Assembly (NCBI GenBank): GCA_039192165.1
Contig: JBCCXD010000007.1
Location: 182,371-246,370 of the forward strand
Length of the DNA: 64,000 nucleotides
DNA from: Dinoroseobacter sp039192165
GTDB lineage: Bacteria > Pseudomonadota > Alphaproteobacteria > Rhodobacterales > Rhodobacteraceae
Direction of reading: 5' to 3'
Of the stretch, positions 26,947-35,443 are shown piece by piece. Under the pieces are notes generated by a model. It had not been told where the DNA came from. It saw nothing but the letters and a program-made list of their open reading frames with translations, and did no database searches. How positions within the stretch are numbered: the first letter of the stretch is position 1; the number at the start of each line of letters is the position of its first letter. Position numbers and translations under genes: made by a program.

Positions 26947-27629
26947 TCGGCGGCCTCGGATACGCTCAGCGGGACCAATACGGGTGGTCTGCCAAGCAAT
27001 ATGGCGCGACTTCCGGGCGTCAAAAACGGGCCGAATGCCGGATCTGAAAGCGCGAGTCCGCCTGTGTAGGCACCATAGGCTGGCAGGATCACGCGGGTTT
27101 TGGTGACCAAAAAACAACGACGCGCAACCCTGCCGCCGCGGGTCACGAGGTGGTGCTTCGGGTGGAAATGGCCTGTAATTTCCCCTGAGATACGATCGGG
27201 CAGGGGGCCGGGCTTGGCGATGTGGCGCAGCAAAAGTGGTTCGAGACGCAGAGCTTCAGTGTGATCACCTGCCATACTCTGTGGATCATGGTTGCCAGCA
27301 ATCCAACGCCAGTGCGCCCGGGACTTAAGTTCGGTCAGCCGCCTTTTGTCAGACACGTGCAATTGCGCGGCGCAGGCTGTGTCGTCGAAACTGTCGCCGA
27401 GACAGAGAACTTCATATGCGCCGGTCGCGTCGATGTCGCGCGCGAGCCGTTCGAGGGTCTCTGCTACTTCGTAGGGCGGCAAAAGTTGACCGCCGCGACG
27501 AGCGATCCTTTCCGCTTTCCCCAAATGCAGATCTGCAACCAGAAGCCGCTTCTCCTCAGGCCACCACAAGCCGCCCGAGGGTAGGGCATACAGATCAAGG
27601 CCTGCAAAGCTGAAGCGCAGCATGTTCAT
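26943..27629 (-). CDS. pdeM: Ligase-associated DNA damage response endonuclease PdeM
   Basis: 228 residues of the calcineurin-like phosphoesterase superfamily, with metal-site motifs ADLHLGK, CLGDSFDD, AGNHD and GHFHPKH in order. The opening ALPSGGLWWPEEKRLLVADLHLGK is characteristic of PdeM. Family knowledge: PdeM is encoded with the Lhr-type helicase and often an ATP-dependent ligase and exonuclease in DNA-repair sets. Here only the helicase and nuclease are adjacent. Start ATG 27629 or 27623; neither has a strong Shine-Dalgarno, consistent with coupling to the gene upstream. Confidence 0.88.
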   Translation of the reverse strand: MNMLRFSFAGLDLYALPSGGLWWPEEKRLLVADLHLGKAERIARRGGQLLPPYEVAETLERLARDIDATGAYEVLCLGDSFDDTACAAQLHVSDKRRLTELKSRAHWRWIAGNHDPQSMAGDHTEALRLEPLLLRHIAKPGPLPDRISGEITGHFHPKHHLVTRGGRVARRCFLVTKTRVILPAYGAYTGGLALSDPAFGPFLTPGSRAILLGRPPVLVPLSVSEAAE

Positions 27630-27677
27630 GCTTTGGTCCAATCGCATTTTGCGTCTCAAGGCAAGCGAAATCCGTAT

Positions 27678-30089
27678 CTATGCGGGCAAGCCTGCCGCCG
27701 CCAAAAGGCGCTCAGCCGCTTCTGCGACCATTCTGTCGCGTGTTTCCGCGCCAGCCACTGGCACGCGGCCTGGTTCCAGAAAGAGCGGTGCGGCGAGCGG
27801 TGTGACACGAGGCAGCGCGCGGTGGTCCACACGGCCCTCGGTGCGGTCGAGCATCTCTTCGATCCGGCCAAAATCAACGAGCCCGCGTAGGGCTTCTTCT
27901 CGGGTAATCTGCATAAGGACATGGTCCGGGTCGTACTTGTGCAGGGTGTCGTAAAGGATATCGGACGAGAATGTTGCTTGTCGCCCGGTTTTGCGTCGCC
28001 CCGGTGTGTTGCGTTCGATAAGACCTGCGACGATCGCGCTTGCACGGAAAGTACGTTTCATGACGGCGTTGCCAGCCAGCCATGTTTCAAAGTCGGAGCG
28101 CAGTTGCCCGGGCCTAAAAAGAGGAAGGGGATCCGTGACTGGGCGCAAACCCCAGATCAGCGTCGCGTAATCAGTCGCCGCAAAACCGACTGGGTCCAGA
28201 CCCCTGACCTGCATGCGCTGTGACAGCAAAAGTCCCAATGTCTGTTGCGCGTTGCGGCCGGCAAAGCCATAAACGCAAAGGTGCTCCCGCCCGTCATGCG
28301 GAAAGGTTTCGACAAGCAAGCGGTCCCGTTCGGGCAGCTTTGAAACCTTTCGTTGCAGCGCCAGCCAGTCCCTGGTGGCAAGGGGTAATTCTGGCCAGTC
28401 CTGTTGGCGAAACATCTCCAGTATGGTGTCCGAGAGTTGTGTGGACGTGGCGAACTTTGTGCCCATGAAAGTCGCTATTTTGGGCTCCTTGTCGGCGCGT
28501 CGCGTGACCTCTACCGTCATTTCATTCAGCCCTTCGTAGCGTACAATCTGCCCTCCGATCAGAAAGGTATCACCTGGGGTCAGCGAGGCCGCAAACCCCT
28601 CCTCGACCTCTCCAAGTGGGGTTCCGCCGCGTCGATTTTTCAATCGTACTTTCAGCGTCTCGGTGTCAATAATGGTGCCGATATTCATTCGGATCTGACG
28701 CGCGGCGCGGGGGTCGCGCAACTGCCAGAGTCCATCCGGCCGCCGCAGCAGCCGTTGCCAGCGGTCATAGGCCCGCAAGGCATAGCCGCCCGTGGCACAG
28801 AAGTTCAGACAGTCCTCAAATTCCTCGCGGGTCAGCGCCGCATACGCGCCCGCGCTGCGCGCCTCCGTAAACAAGGCCTCAGCATCAAACGGGCCCGCAG
28901 CAGCCGTTATCAGGATGTGCTGGCACAAGACATCGCGCGGGCCGCGTCCGCGCGGCTCCCCGTCCAACTTGCCTTCGGACACTGCCGTGAGCGCAGCGTG
29001 ACATTCGACCACCTCGAACCTGTTCGCCGGCACCAGCAGCGCCTTGGAGGGGGCATTGTAGCGGTGGTTGGCTCTCCCGATCCGTTGCACAAGGCGTTTT
29101 ACATTCTTCGGCGCTCCGACTTGAATCACCAGATCGACGTCGCCCCAGTCGATCCCGAGATCGAGCGACCCCGTACAGACAATCGCGCGCAGGCTGCCTT
29201 CGGCCATTGCCGCCTCTACCTTAAGCCTTTGTTCACGGGCGAGGCTGCCATGATGAATGCCGATCGGCAGCGCGTCTTCGTTCTCAAGCCAGAGGCTGTG
29301 AAAAAAGAGTTCCGCCTGAGCCCGGGTGTTGTGGAAGATCAGTGTGGTCTTGTGCGCGCGTACCTGTTCCAGGATCGCCGGGATTGCATAGCGTCCGCCG
29401 CCACCGGACCAGGGCGGCGCTTCGTCCACATCCAGCATGGAAATATCGGGTGCCGGTCCTGGATCTGCGACCAGAATTTCACAAGCATCCGGGGCACACG
29501 CCAGAAACTTCGCAATCGCCGGAGGATCCTCGACTGTCGCTGAAAGCCCGACCCGCCGCAGATCCGGCACCAGCGTTTGCAGACGCGCGAGCCCAAGCAT
29601 CAGTTGGTCTCCGCGCTTACTTTCGGCAAGTGCATGGATCTCGTCCACGATAACGCGTTGCAGGCCCGCGAAGGTTCGTGCCGCATCTTCATAGCTCAGC
29701 AGCAGCGCAAGGCTTTCTGGCGTCGTCAAAAGAATATGCGGTGGGTCAGCCCGCTGTCTTTTGCGCTGAGTCTGCGTGGTATCGCCGGTACGATCTTCGA
29801 TCCGAATGGCGAGGCCTGCTTCTTCTACAGGTCGGCGAAGGTTACGCTTGATATCTGCTGCAAGTGCCTTCAGCGGTGAGATGTAGAGTGTGTGGAGTCC
29901 TGGCCCTGGATCTGCCCCAAGCTCGGCCAGTGTCGGCAGAAAACCCGCCAAGGTCTTGCCGCCGCCCGTGGGCGCGATCAGCAATTGTGCCGCCGCGTCT
30001 TTGCGCGCCAGCATGTCCGTCTGGTGGGGATGTAGCTGCCAATTCTGGCGGTCAAACCAAGTCTGGAGCTGAGCGGGCAGGGCGGTCAT
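27678..30089 (-). CDS. Ligase-associated DEXH-box helicase (Lhr type)
   Basis: 803 residues. Helicase motif I APTGGGKTLAG (about 39-49), motif II VDEIHALAESKRGDQ, motif III LSATV, motif VI QRIGRANHR, then the Lhr-type winged helix and Lhr-core domains. Length and order match the ligase-associated Lhr (Lhr-core) branch rather than the 1500-residue E. coli Lhr. A 3'-to-5' translocase acting on nucleic acid, presumably in repair with PdeM. Starts 39 bases after the Tad-linked ATPase gene and may be read through from it. Confidence 0.9.
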   Translation of the reverse strand: MTALPAQLQTWFDRQNWQLHPHQTDMLARKDAAAQLLIAPTGGGKTLAGFLPTLAELGADPGPGLHTLYISPLKALAADIKRNLRRPVEEAGLAIRIEDRTGDTTQTQRKRQRADPPHILLTTPESLALLLSYEDAARTFAGLQRVIVDEIHALAESKRGDQLMLGLARLQTLVPDLRRVGLSATVEDPPAIAKFLACAPDACEILVADPGPAPDISMLDVDEAPPWSGGGGRYAIPAILEQVRAHKTTLIFHNTRAQAELFFHSLWLENEDALPIGIHHGSLAREQRLKVEAAMAEGSLRAIVCTGSLDLGIDWGDVDLVIQVGAPKNVKRLVQRIGRANHRYNAPSKALLVPANRFEVVECHAALTAVSEGKLDGEPRGRGPRDVLCQHILITAAAGPFDAEALFTEARSAGAYAALTREEFEDCLNFCATGGYALRAYDRWQRLLRRPDGLWQLRDPRAARQIRMNIGTIIDTETLKVRLKNRRGGTPLGEVEEGFAASLTPGDTFLIGGQIVRYEGLNEMTVEVTRRADKEPKIATFMGTKFATSTQLSDTILEMFRQQDWPELPLATRDWLALQRKVSKLPERDRLLVETFPHDGREHLCVYGFAGRNAQQTLGLLLSQRMQVRGLDPVGFAATDYATLIWGLRPVTDPLPLFRPGQLRSDFETWLAGNAVMKRTFRASAIVAGLIERNTPGRRKTGRQATFSSDILYDTLHKYDPDHVLMQITREEALRGLVDFGRIEEMLDRTEGRVDHRALPRVTPLAAPLFLEPGRVPVAGAETRDRMVAEAAERLLAAAGLPA

Positions 30090-30128
30090 GTGCGACAGCT
30101 AGGGCCCCCAGGAACGCTCCGCCACTTC

Positions 30129-31436
30129 TTAGTGAATGATCTCTTCCTTCTTAACGTAGAGATTCTCCCAGGCGCGGTCGATCAGCTCGGGCGACATCTG
30201 CGGTGGCAGACCTTCGAAATTGCAGATCGCCAGCATCTGATCCATCAGGAACGGTGCATGGAAGTTCGCGTACACATTATCCACTTCGGGGTACTTCTTG
30301 GTGATCAGGTGCAGAAGCGTTGCTTCGTCCAGCGGTACTTTCCGTGCTTTTGCAACCATGGCAAAAATCCGCAGGAACTCTTCTTTAGTAGGTCCGTCAA
30401 TCTTGAGCTTGAAAAACACCCGCCGCAGCGCGGCCTGGTCGAAGATGTCGTTCGGATGAAAGTTGGTGGAGAAGATCACGAGCGTGTCGAATGGGACGAT
30501 GAACTTTTCCCCCGATTGCAGGGCCAGAATGTCGTAGTTCGCTTCCATCGGAACAATCCAACGGTTGATTAGCGCCTGTGGAGGTTCGGCTTGGCGTCCA
30601 AGGTCGTCAACGATGAAGATGCCGCCCGTGGCCTTCATCTGAAGCGGGGCGGTGTAGGTCCTGGCGACCGGATTGTAACTGAGATCGAGCATTTCCAGCT
30701 CCAACTCACCGCCGGTGATCACAGCAGGGCGCTGGCAGCAGACATAGCGGTGGTCGTAACCGGCCACGCGGCGCAAGTTCGAGGTATTTTGCTCGGGACT
30801 CTCTACTTCAGTGTGAACAACCGGGTCGAATACTGTGATAATCTGGCCGCTGTAAGAGATGGCGCGCGGGACATAGACATGATCGCCCAGCGCGTCCCGG
30901 ATCCCGTTTGAGATCGAGGATTTACCATTGCCGGGCGGGCCGTAAAGCAAAACAGACCGGCCCGATGTGATGGCGGGGCCCAGATGTTTCAGCAAGTCGG
31001 GCGGCAAAACGAGGTGGCCCATTGACTGTTTCAGCCTGTCAGCAGTGATCGTGATGTTCTTGATAGACTGGCGTTCGGATTGAATCGCGAAATGCTCCAG
31101 CGGGACAGGGACCGCGCCGTAGTATTCCGATTGCGCGAGCGCGTCGAGCGCGCGGGCCTTGCCCATGTCCGACAATGCGAAGCGCATTTCCTCGGATCCT
31201 GATGAAGTAAGCGAGCCCAGTGCTTCTACCATTTTAAGCTGGCGCGCGGTATCGATGAGGTCCTGGACCAGCGGTACCGGGATGGACATCGCGTCAGATA
31301 GTTCGGATGCCCTCGTGAGCGAGCGGCGGAACATCGTCTTGAGCAAAATATCCTGCAGCATGGTTGCAGGCAGGCCCAGATCGGCGATCGAGCGCGGACG
31401 GGAGGGCGCAAGCGCGGTGCCGAGGTGCTGGTTCAT
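30129..31436 (-). CDS. AAA ATPase linked to the Tad pilus locus
   Basis: 435 residues. An N-terminal helical region (1-150; probably winged-helix-like with LLKTMFRRSLTRASELSDAM), then an AAA core with Walker A GPPGNGKSS at 166-174, Walker B GIFIVDDLGRQ near 275, a Cys pair RYVCCQRPAV and sensor-like IFSTNFHPNDIF. It is not the TadA secretion ATPase, which is present separately. It follows tadV in the same direction with 34 bases between, so it is read as a Tad-locus gene; its role in pilus biogenesis is unknown to me. Confidence 0.8.
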   Translation of the reverse strand: MNQHLGTALAPSRPRSIADLGLPATMLQDILLKTMFRRSLTRASELSDAMSIPVPLVQDLIDTARQLKMVEALGSLTSSGSEEMRFALSDMGKARALDALAQSEYYGAVPVPLEHFAIQSERQSIKNITITADRLKQSMGHLVLPPDLLKHLGPAITSGRSVLLYGPPGNGKSSISNGIRDALGDHVYVPRAISYSGQIITVFDPVVHTEVESPEQNTSNLRRVAGYDHRYVCCQRPAVITGGELELEMLDLSYNPVARTYTAPLQMKATGGIFIVDDLGRQAEPPQALINRWIVPMEANYDILALQSGEKFIVPFDTLVIFSTNFHPNDIFDQAALRRVFFKLKIDGPTKEEFLRIFAMVAKARKVPLDEATLLHLITKKYPEVDNVYANFHAPFLMDQMLAICNFEGLPPQMSPELIDRAWENLYVKKEEIIH

Positions 31437-31470
31437 GTAAATCCTCCAAGGGCAGGCTAGGCTGAGGACG

Positions 31471-31980
31471 TTAAGAGACTGTAAGCTCCGGTATGATCAC
31501 CGGAAGCACGAAATAGAAGATCAGGGTTCCCCCAAGGGCGAGCCCCATTGGAAAGTCACGCTTCCGGGTCCAGCTTTCCCAATCCGGCGCGGCGCGGCGC
31601 ACAGCCGGGATAGAGCGAGCAGTCCGGTGCGTAACGAACGCACCAAGCAAAATGGCCGCAAACAGAGTCAAAACTATGGCCAGATCGCCAAATGCTATGA
31701 ACGGAGCCATCGCTGCTGCGAATTTTGCATCGCCGGCGCCGACAAGACCTGCGCTGGCAACAACAAAGCCAATCCCAAGGACCACAAGCAGATGCACCCA
31801 CCGCCATGCGTAGTCCACAAAGGGAAGAGCAAAAAGCCCAACCAGAGCGTAGATCGCCACCAGCAACAGAACGGTTTTGTTTGGGATCCGCATGAATTTC
31901 ATGTCGCACCAAGCGACAAAAAGGCAAACCGGGGCGATGAAAGGCAAGAACCAGAGCGCCTCGGTCACCGTGACGTTCAT
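31471..31980 (-). CDS. cpaA: Type IV prepilin peptidase TadV/CpaA
   Basis: 169 residues, the short single-domain prepilin peptidase of Tad systems, lacking the N-methylation domain. Several membrane helices; catalytic aspartates in FVAWCDMKFMRIPN and in the GAGDAKF (GxGD) motif. It removes the leader of Flp and pseudopilins at the inner membrane. ATG 31980 gives the family start; the open frame extends upstream into the TPR gene and is not used. Confidence 0.9.
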   Translation of the reverse strand: MNVTVTEALWFLPFIAPVCLFVAWCDMKFMRIPNKTVLLLVAIYALVGLFALPFVDYAWRWVHLLVVLGIGFVVASAGLVGAGDAKFAAAMAPFIAFGDLAIVLTLFAAILLGAFVTHRTARSIPAVRRAAPDWESWTRKRDFPMGLALGGTLIFYFVLPVIIPELTVS

Positions 31981-31984
31981 GCGA

Positions 31985-32836
31985 TCAGGCCTCCGACTCC
32001 AGAGTACGTAGTGCGCGCACCGCTTCTTCGAAATGACGCGGGTGGGTATCAATCGCTTCGCGCAGCAGAGCTTTGCCGGTAGACACATCGCCTTGCTTGA
32101 TCGCAGACAGTCCCAACGTGTGCAGCAATTCTGAGCGTTCGGTCTGTGTCACGGGGATCGGCGGAAGCGAGTAGTTCCGCTGGGCGCCACGTGCAAGGAT
32201 CAGGTTATTTTTGGCCGTGAAAAGATCCGGATCATACCCGATGGCTTCATTGAAGAGCCGTTCAGCTTCCGTGAACTCGCCACGTGTGAGTTTTGAATAG
32301 CCCCAGTTGTTCAGCACACCGCTCGGGCGCGTGGTCATGCCAACAGCGATTTCGTAAAAGCTGTCGGACGCTTTCCAGTCTTTTTCGCTGTCTGCGACCA
32401 TAGCCTCTAGCCGGTAGCGGTCGAAGGTCTCATAGGTCGGAGGAATTTCGTCGAGCTGTTCTTTCGCGCGGTCCCAGTCTCCGGTACGGATCAGTGCGCC
32501 CGCAAAGCCGACCCGGTCGTCGTTTGTGGCTTGCCCTGTCTCAATTAAGTCTGCCCAGGCCGCCACTGCGGGTGTCTTATTGCCTGCCCGACTATGCGAC
32601 TGCGCCAGACCGCGCTTAAGATCCACCCTGTCAGGGAATTCCTGCGTTGCCCGTGTAAAGTACTTCACTGCCTCTTCCGCTGACGCCGACGTCAGCATCA
32701 GATCATTGAGGTTGCTTTCATCGATGACATTTACAGCGTCCAGCTCCCGCGTCACGTCTATGTCTTCGTTAGGCGCACATGCCGATACGGCAAGGGCAGC
32801 CAGGACCATTGGGCCCCAGGTGTGAATGCGGCGCAT
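31985..32836 (-). CDS. TPR-repeat lipoprotein of the Tad locus
   Basis: 283 residues. Lipoprotein leader with lipobox VSAC (Cys about 20), then TPR-like helical repeats from about residue 45 to the end (AVKYFTRATQEFPDRVDLKRGLA, EAERLFNEAIGYDPDLFTAKNN). Such proteins (TadD and relatives) act as pilotins or scaffolds for the RcpA/CpaC secretin. A second TPR lipoprotein lies immediately upstream, so this locus carries a tandem pair. Confidence 0.82.
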   Translation of the reverse strand: MRRIHTWGPMVLAALAVSACAPNEDIDVTRELDAVNVIDESNLNDLMLTSASAEEAVKYFTRATQEFPDRVDLKRGLAQSHSRAGNKTPAVAAWADLIETGQATNDDRVGFAGALIRTGDWDRAKEQLDEIPPTYETFDRYRLEAMVADSEKDWKASDSFYEIAVGMTTRPSGVLNNWGYSKLTRGEFTEAERLFNEAIGYDPDLFTAKNNLILARGAQRNYSLPPIPVTQTERSELLHTLGLSAIKQGDVSTGKALLREAIDTHPRHFEEAVRALRTLESEA

Positions 32837-32876
32837 CTTTGCGTCCTCTACTGCTCGAGCGCTTCGCTCTTTTCGT

Positions 32877-33491
32877 CTAGTTTGGCGAAACCAGCAGGTA
32901 GCTGCCGTTGCCTTGCCACACGAGGTCGAAGTCGTCTTCGTTATTATCGTCATAACTATAACGCGCATCTTCCATTTTTGCGAGACTTAAGCGCAGGTTG
33001 GACCGAATTTCGTCCGACTCGGCGTTATCCAGAGCAAAGGCTGTTTTGAAGACACGACTGGCTTCCCCGTACTCGCCTCGTTCCATCAGGATTACGCCGA
33101 GATTGTTCCAAGCCGGGGCAAATGCCTCGTCCAGGTCGATTGCTTCGCGCAGTTGCGCTTCGGCTTGATCAATCCGACCCAGTTCCAGATTGGCCGAGCC
33201 GATACCCGTCAGTATCTCGGGGGTGAGGCCGTCATTTCCGGCAGCCCTAAAGAATGCCTCGAGGGCGAGTTCATGCTCTCCAGCCGCCATAAGCCTGTTC
33301 GCAACGGTAATTTGGTCCACAAGCGGGGCTTCGGAGACCGCAACGCCCGGAGCAATCGGGCCATCCTCAATCGGTGTCAGCGTGGCTCCGCCAGTCGTGT
33401 CACAGGCCGCCAAACCGCAGAATGCTAAGCCCGCAACCGCCAATAGAACAGTCGCGCTCCTAGGGCCCTCCGCGGTTCGACAAAGTCTCAT
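32877..33491 (-). CDS. tadD: TadD-like TPR lipoprotein
   Basis: 204 residues with lipobox LAAC (Cys about 30), then about three TPR units (LTGIGSANLELGRIDQAEAQ, FAPAWNNLGVILMERGEYGEASRVF). Likely outer-membrane lipoprotein assisting secretin assembly. Its ATG lies 32 bases inside the 3' end of tadC, an overlap that suggests translational coupling. Assignment of the TadD name to this rather than the next TPR gene is by position. Confidence 0.82.
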   Translation of the reverse strand: MRLCRTAEGPRSATVLLAVAGLAFCGLAACDTTGGATLTPIEDGPIAPGVAVSEAPLVDQITVANRLMAAGEHELALEAFFRAAGNDGLTPEILTGIGSANLELGRIDQAEAQLREAIDLDEAFAPAWNNLGVILMERGEYGEASRVFKTAFALDNAESDEIRSNLRLSLAKMEDARYSYDDNNEDDFDLVWQGNGSYLLVSPN

Positions 33492-34452
33492 AGATGCTCC
33501 ACATCGATGGCCCGATTAGGATGATCAACAAGGGAGGTACTGTAAACATCATCGTTCCAAGGGTGAGCTTTGTCGGCAACACATTTGCCTTTTCCTCGGC
33601 CCGCATAACACGCTTGTCCCGCATTTCGGATGCGTAGACACGCAAGGCATCCGCAATTGAGGTACCGAAGCTTTGGGACTGAATCAGAACGGTCACGAAG
33701 GATGTCACATCGGACACGCCACATCGCTCCGCCATATCCTTCAGAACGGTAATCTTGTCCTTGCCCGCCTTGATCTCGAACGAGACCATCTCGAACTCGT
33801 CGGCCAGATCGGGGAAGCCTGCGCGAATTTCGTTAGACACACGAATAATCGCTTGGTCGAGCCCCTGACCGGCTTCGACGCAGACCAGCATCAGGTCAAG
33901 GGCGTCTGGAAAGCCGTTTTCGATCTCTGTCTGGCGCTTGTTGATACGTTTATCGACCCAGTATTTCGGCAAATAGTAGCCCGCAAATCCTGGCCCCAGC
34001 GCAGTTGCTGCGGCTTTGGTCATGTTCGGCTCTTCGCTGCTACCCGCAATGAAGAAAGTGTAAACCACACCGATCAGCAGAAAGCCTATCCCCAACGCGA
34101 ACTGCGCAAAATGGAAGATTTGTACCGAGGATTTTTGGCGGTAACCGGCCTGAATCAGCTTCAGCCGGATGGCAGAGAACTCAGCATTGTCCTGTGGCTC
34201 AAGGTATTGAGAGAACCGCTCCAGCTTCTTGCCTGGATCGTTCTGGCGCAGCTGTTTCTGGTCGCTGGAGGACACCGCCTGGCGCTTCTGCCCCATGCGT
34301 TCTTCTTTCAGTTTCTTTAGCGGATCTTTCTCGGTACGCAGCAGGAACGGGAGCGTCGCAAAAATTAGTACCGCGCCGAGGAAGCCAACCACGAAAAGTG
34401 GTCCCATCGGTCCCAGCAATTCGACGATTTTTGTATTGAGCGTTTCTAGCAT
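33460..34452 (-). CDS. tadC: Tad inner-membrane platform protein TadC
   Basis: 330 residues of the GspF/TadC family: helices near 17-37 and 118-135, then the central cytoplasmic T2SSF domain with EIENGFPDALDLMLVCVEAGQG, and C-terminal helices (MMFTVPPLLIILIGPSMW). Forms the platform with TadB for TadA-driven pilus assembly. Follows tadB with a 19-base gap. Confidence 0.94.
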   Translation of the reverse strand: MLETLNTKIVELLGPMGPLFVVGFLGAVLIFATLPFLLRTEKDPLKKLKEERMGQKRQAVSSSDQKQLRQNDPGKKLERFSQYLEPQDNAEFSAIRLKLIQAGYRQKSSVQIFHFAQFALGIGFLLIGVVYTFFIAGSSEEPNMTKAAATALGPGFAGYYLPKYWVDKRINKRQTEIENGFPDALDLMLVCVEAGQGLDQAIIRVSNEIRAGFPDLADEFEMVSFEIKAGKDKITVLKDMAERCGVSDVTSFVTVLIQSQSFGTSIADALRVYASEMRDKRVMRAEEKANVLPTKLTLGTMMFTVPPLLIILIGPSMWSIYETLSNRGGP

Positions 34453-34471
34453 CTGGTGTCTCCGCGACGGG

Positions 34472-35440
34472 TCAGACTTTGATGTTGACCATCATCTTCA
34501 TGAAGATGACGTTCACCACGAGAAAGATTGAAACAACCACACAGGCCGGAATGAAGGCCGGCGTATCGATCACGTCGGCGTAGTAGTCCGGCTCCAGCAG
34601 GTTGATTCCGACAAGTGCGACGAACGGAAAGCCGGACAGGAACATGCCGGACCACTTCGCTTCTGCTGTGATCGCTTTCACCCGGCGGAACAGTTTGAAA
34701 CGCGCCCGGATCACCTTTGCAAGACCGTCCAGAATTTCGGCAAGGTTGCCGCCCGACTGGCTTTGGATCGACACCGCAACTGCAAGGAAGCGCAAGTCCT
34801 GCATGTCCATGCGTTCTGCCAGTTCTTTGAGCGCCTCGGTGATATCCCGGCCATAGGCGGCTTCGTCCGCTATCATTCCAAATTCAGATCCAAGCGGGTC
34901 TGCGACCTCTTTGGCCACGATGTTGATCGCAGACGAAAAGGGGTGTCCCACGCGCAGCGAACGCACCATTAGTTCCACGGCGTCCGGCAGTTGTTCTTCA
35001 ATTAAACCAAGTCGTTGCTTGGCTTTTTTTGACACCCACATGTAGACGCCGCCAATGCCGATCACGACTGCTGCAACAATCCGGACAGACAGCCCTGCGC
35101 CCGTACCAATCGTCAGCCCGATGAAGGCCACACCTGTCAGCAAGATCATGATCATGATCAGCGCAGTCGGCGAGAAGGCGATATTTGCCTTCTGGGCCTT
35201 GTCCGCCAGCATTGCGTAAAGCGGCAGGATCGATTGGCCCTTGTGCTGGGACATCTCCTTGCGGAGCTGTTCCAGGACAGCTTCGCGCGTCGCGCCCTTA
35301 TCGAGCATTTCAAGGCGGCGGTTTACACGGTTGTTGAGGCTGATCGATTTGCCAAAGGCAACAAGATAGATGCCTTCAACCAGCATCACCACGCCAACGA
35401 AAATGCCAATGTAGATGAGTGGCTCGATACTAATTTCCAT
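34472..35440 (-). CDS. tadB: Tad inner-membrane platform protein TadB
   Basis: 322 residues of the T2SSF/TadB family. N-terminal helix (8-30), two central helices (about 95-135), the domain LPDAVELMVRSLRVGHPFSS and C-terminal helices ending in VVSIFLVVNVIFMKMM. Three bases separate it from tadA, and the order tadA-tadB-tadC is canonical. Confidence 0.94.
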   Translation of the reverse strand: MEISIEPLIYIGIFVGVVMLVEGIYLVAFGKSISLNNRVNRRLEMLDKGATREAVLEQLRKEMSQHKGQSILPLYAMLADKAQKANIAFSPTALIMIMILLTGVAFIGLTIGTGAGLSVRIVAAVVIGIGGVYMWVSKKAKQRLGLIEEQLPDAVELMVRSLRVGHPFSSAINIVAKEVADPLGSEFGMIADEAAYGRDITEALKELAERMDMQDLRFLAVAVSIQSQSGGNLAEILDGLAKVIRARFKLFRRVKAITAEAKWSGMFLSGFPFVALVGINLLEPDYYADVIDTPAFIPACVVVSIFLVVNVIFMKMMVNIKV

Positions 35441-35443
35441 CGT

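Noticed and set aside
28404..29543. A 379-codon frame antisense to the Lhr-type helicase
   Set aside because: No recognisable domain or start signal; the helicase reading shows all motifs intact.
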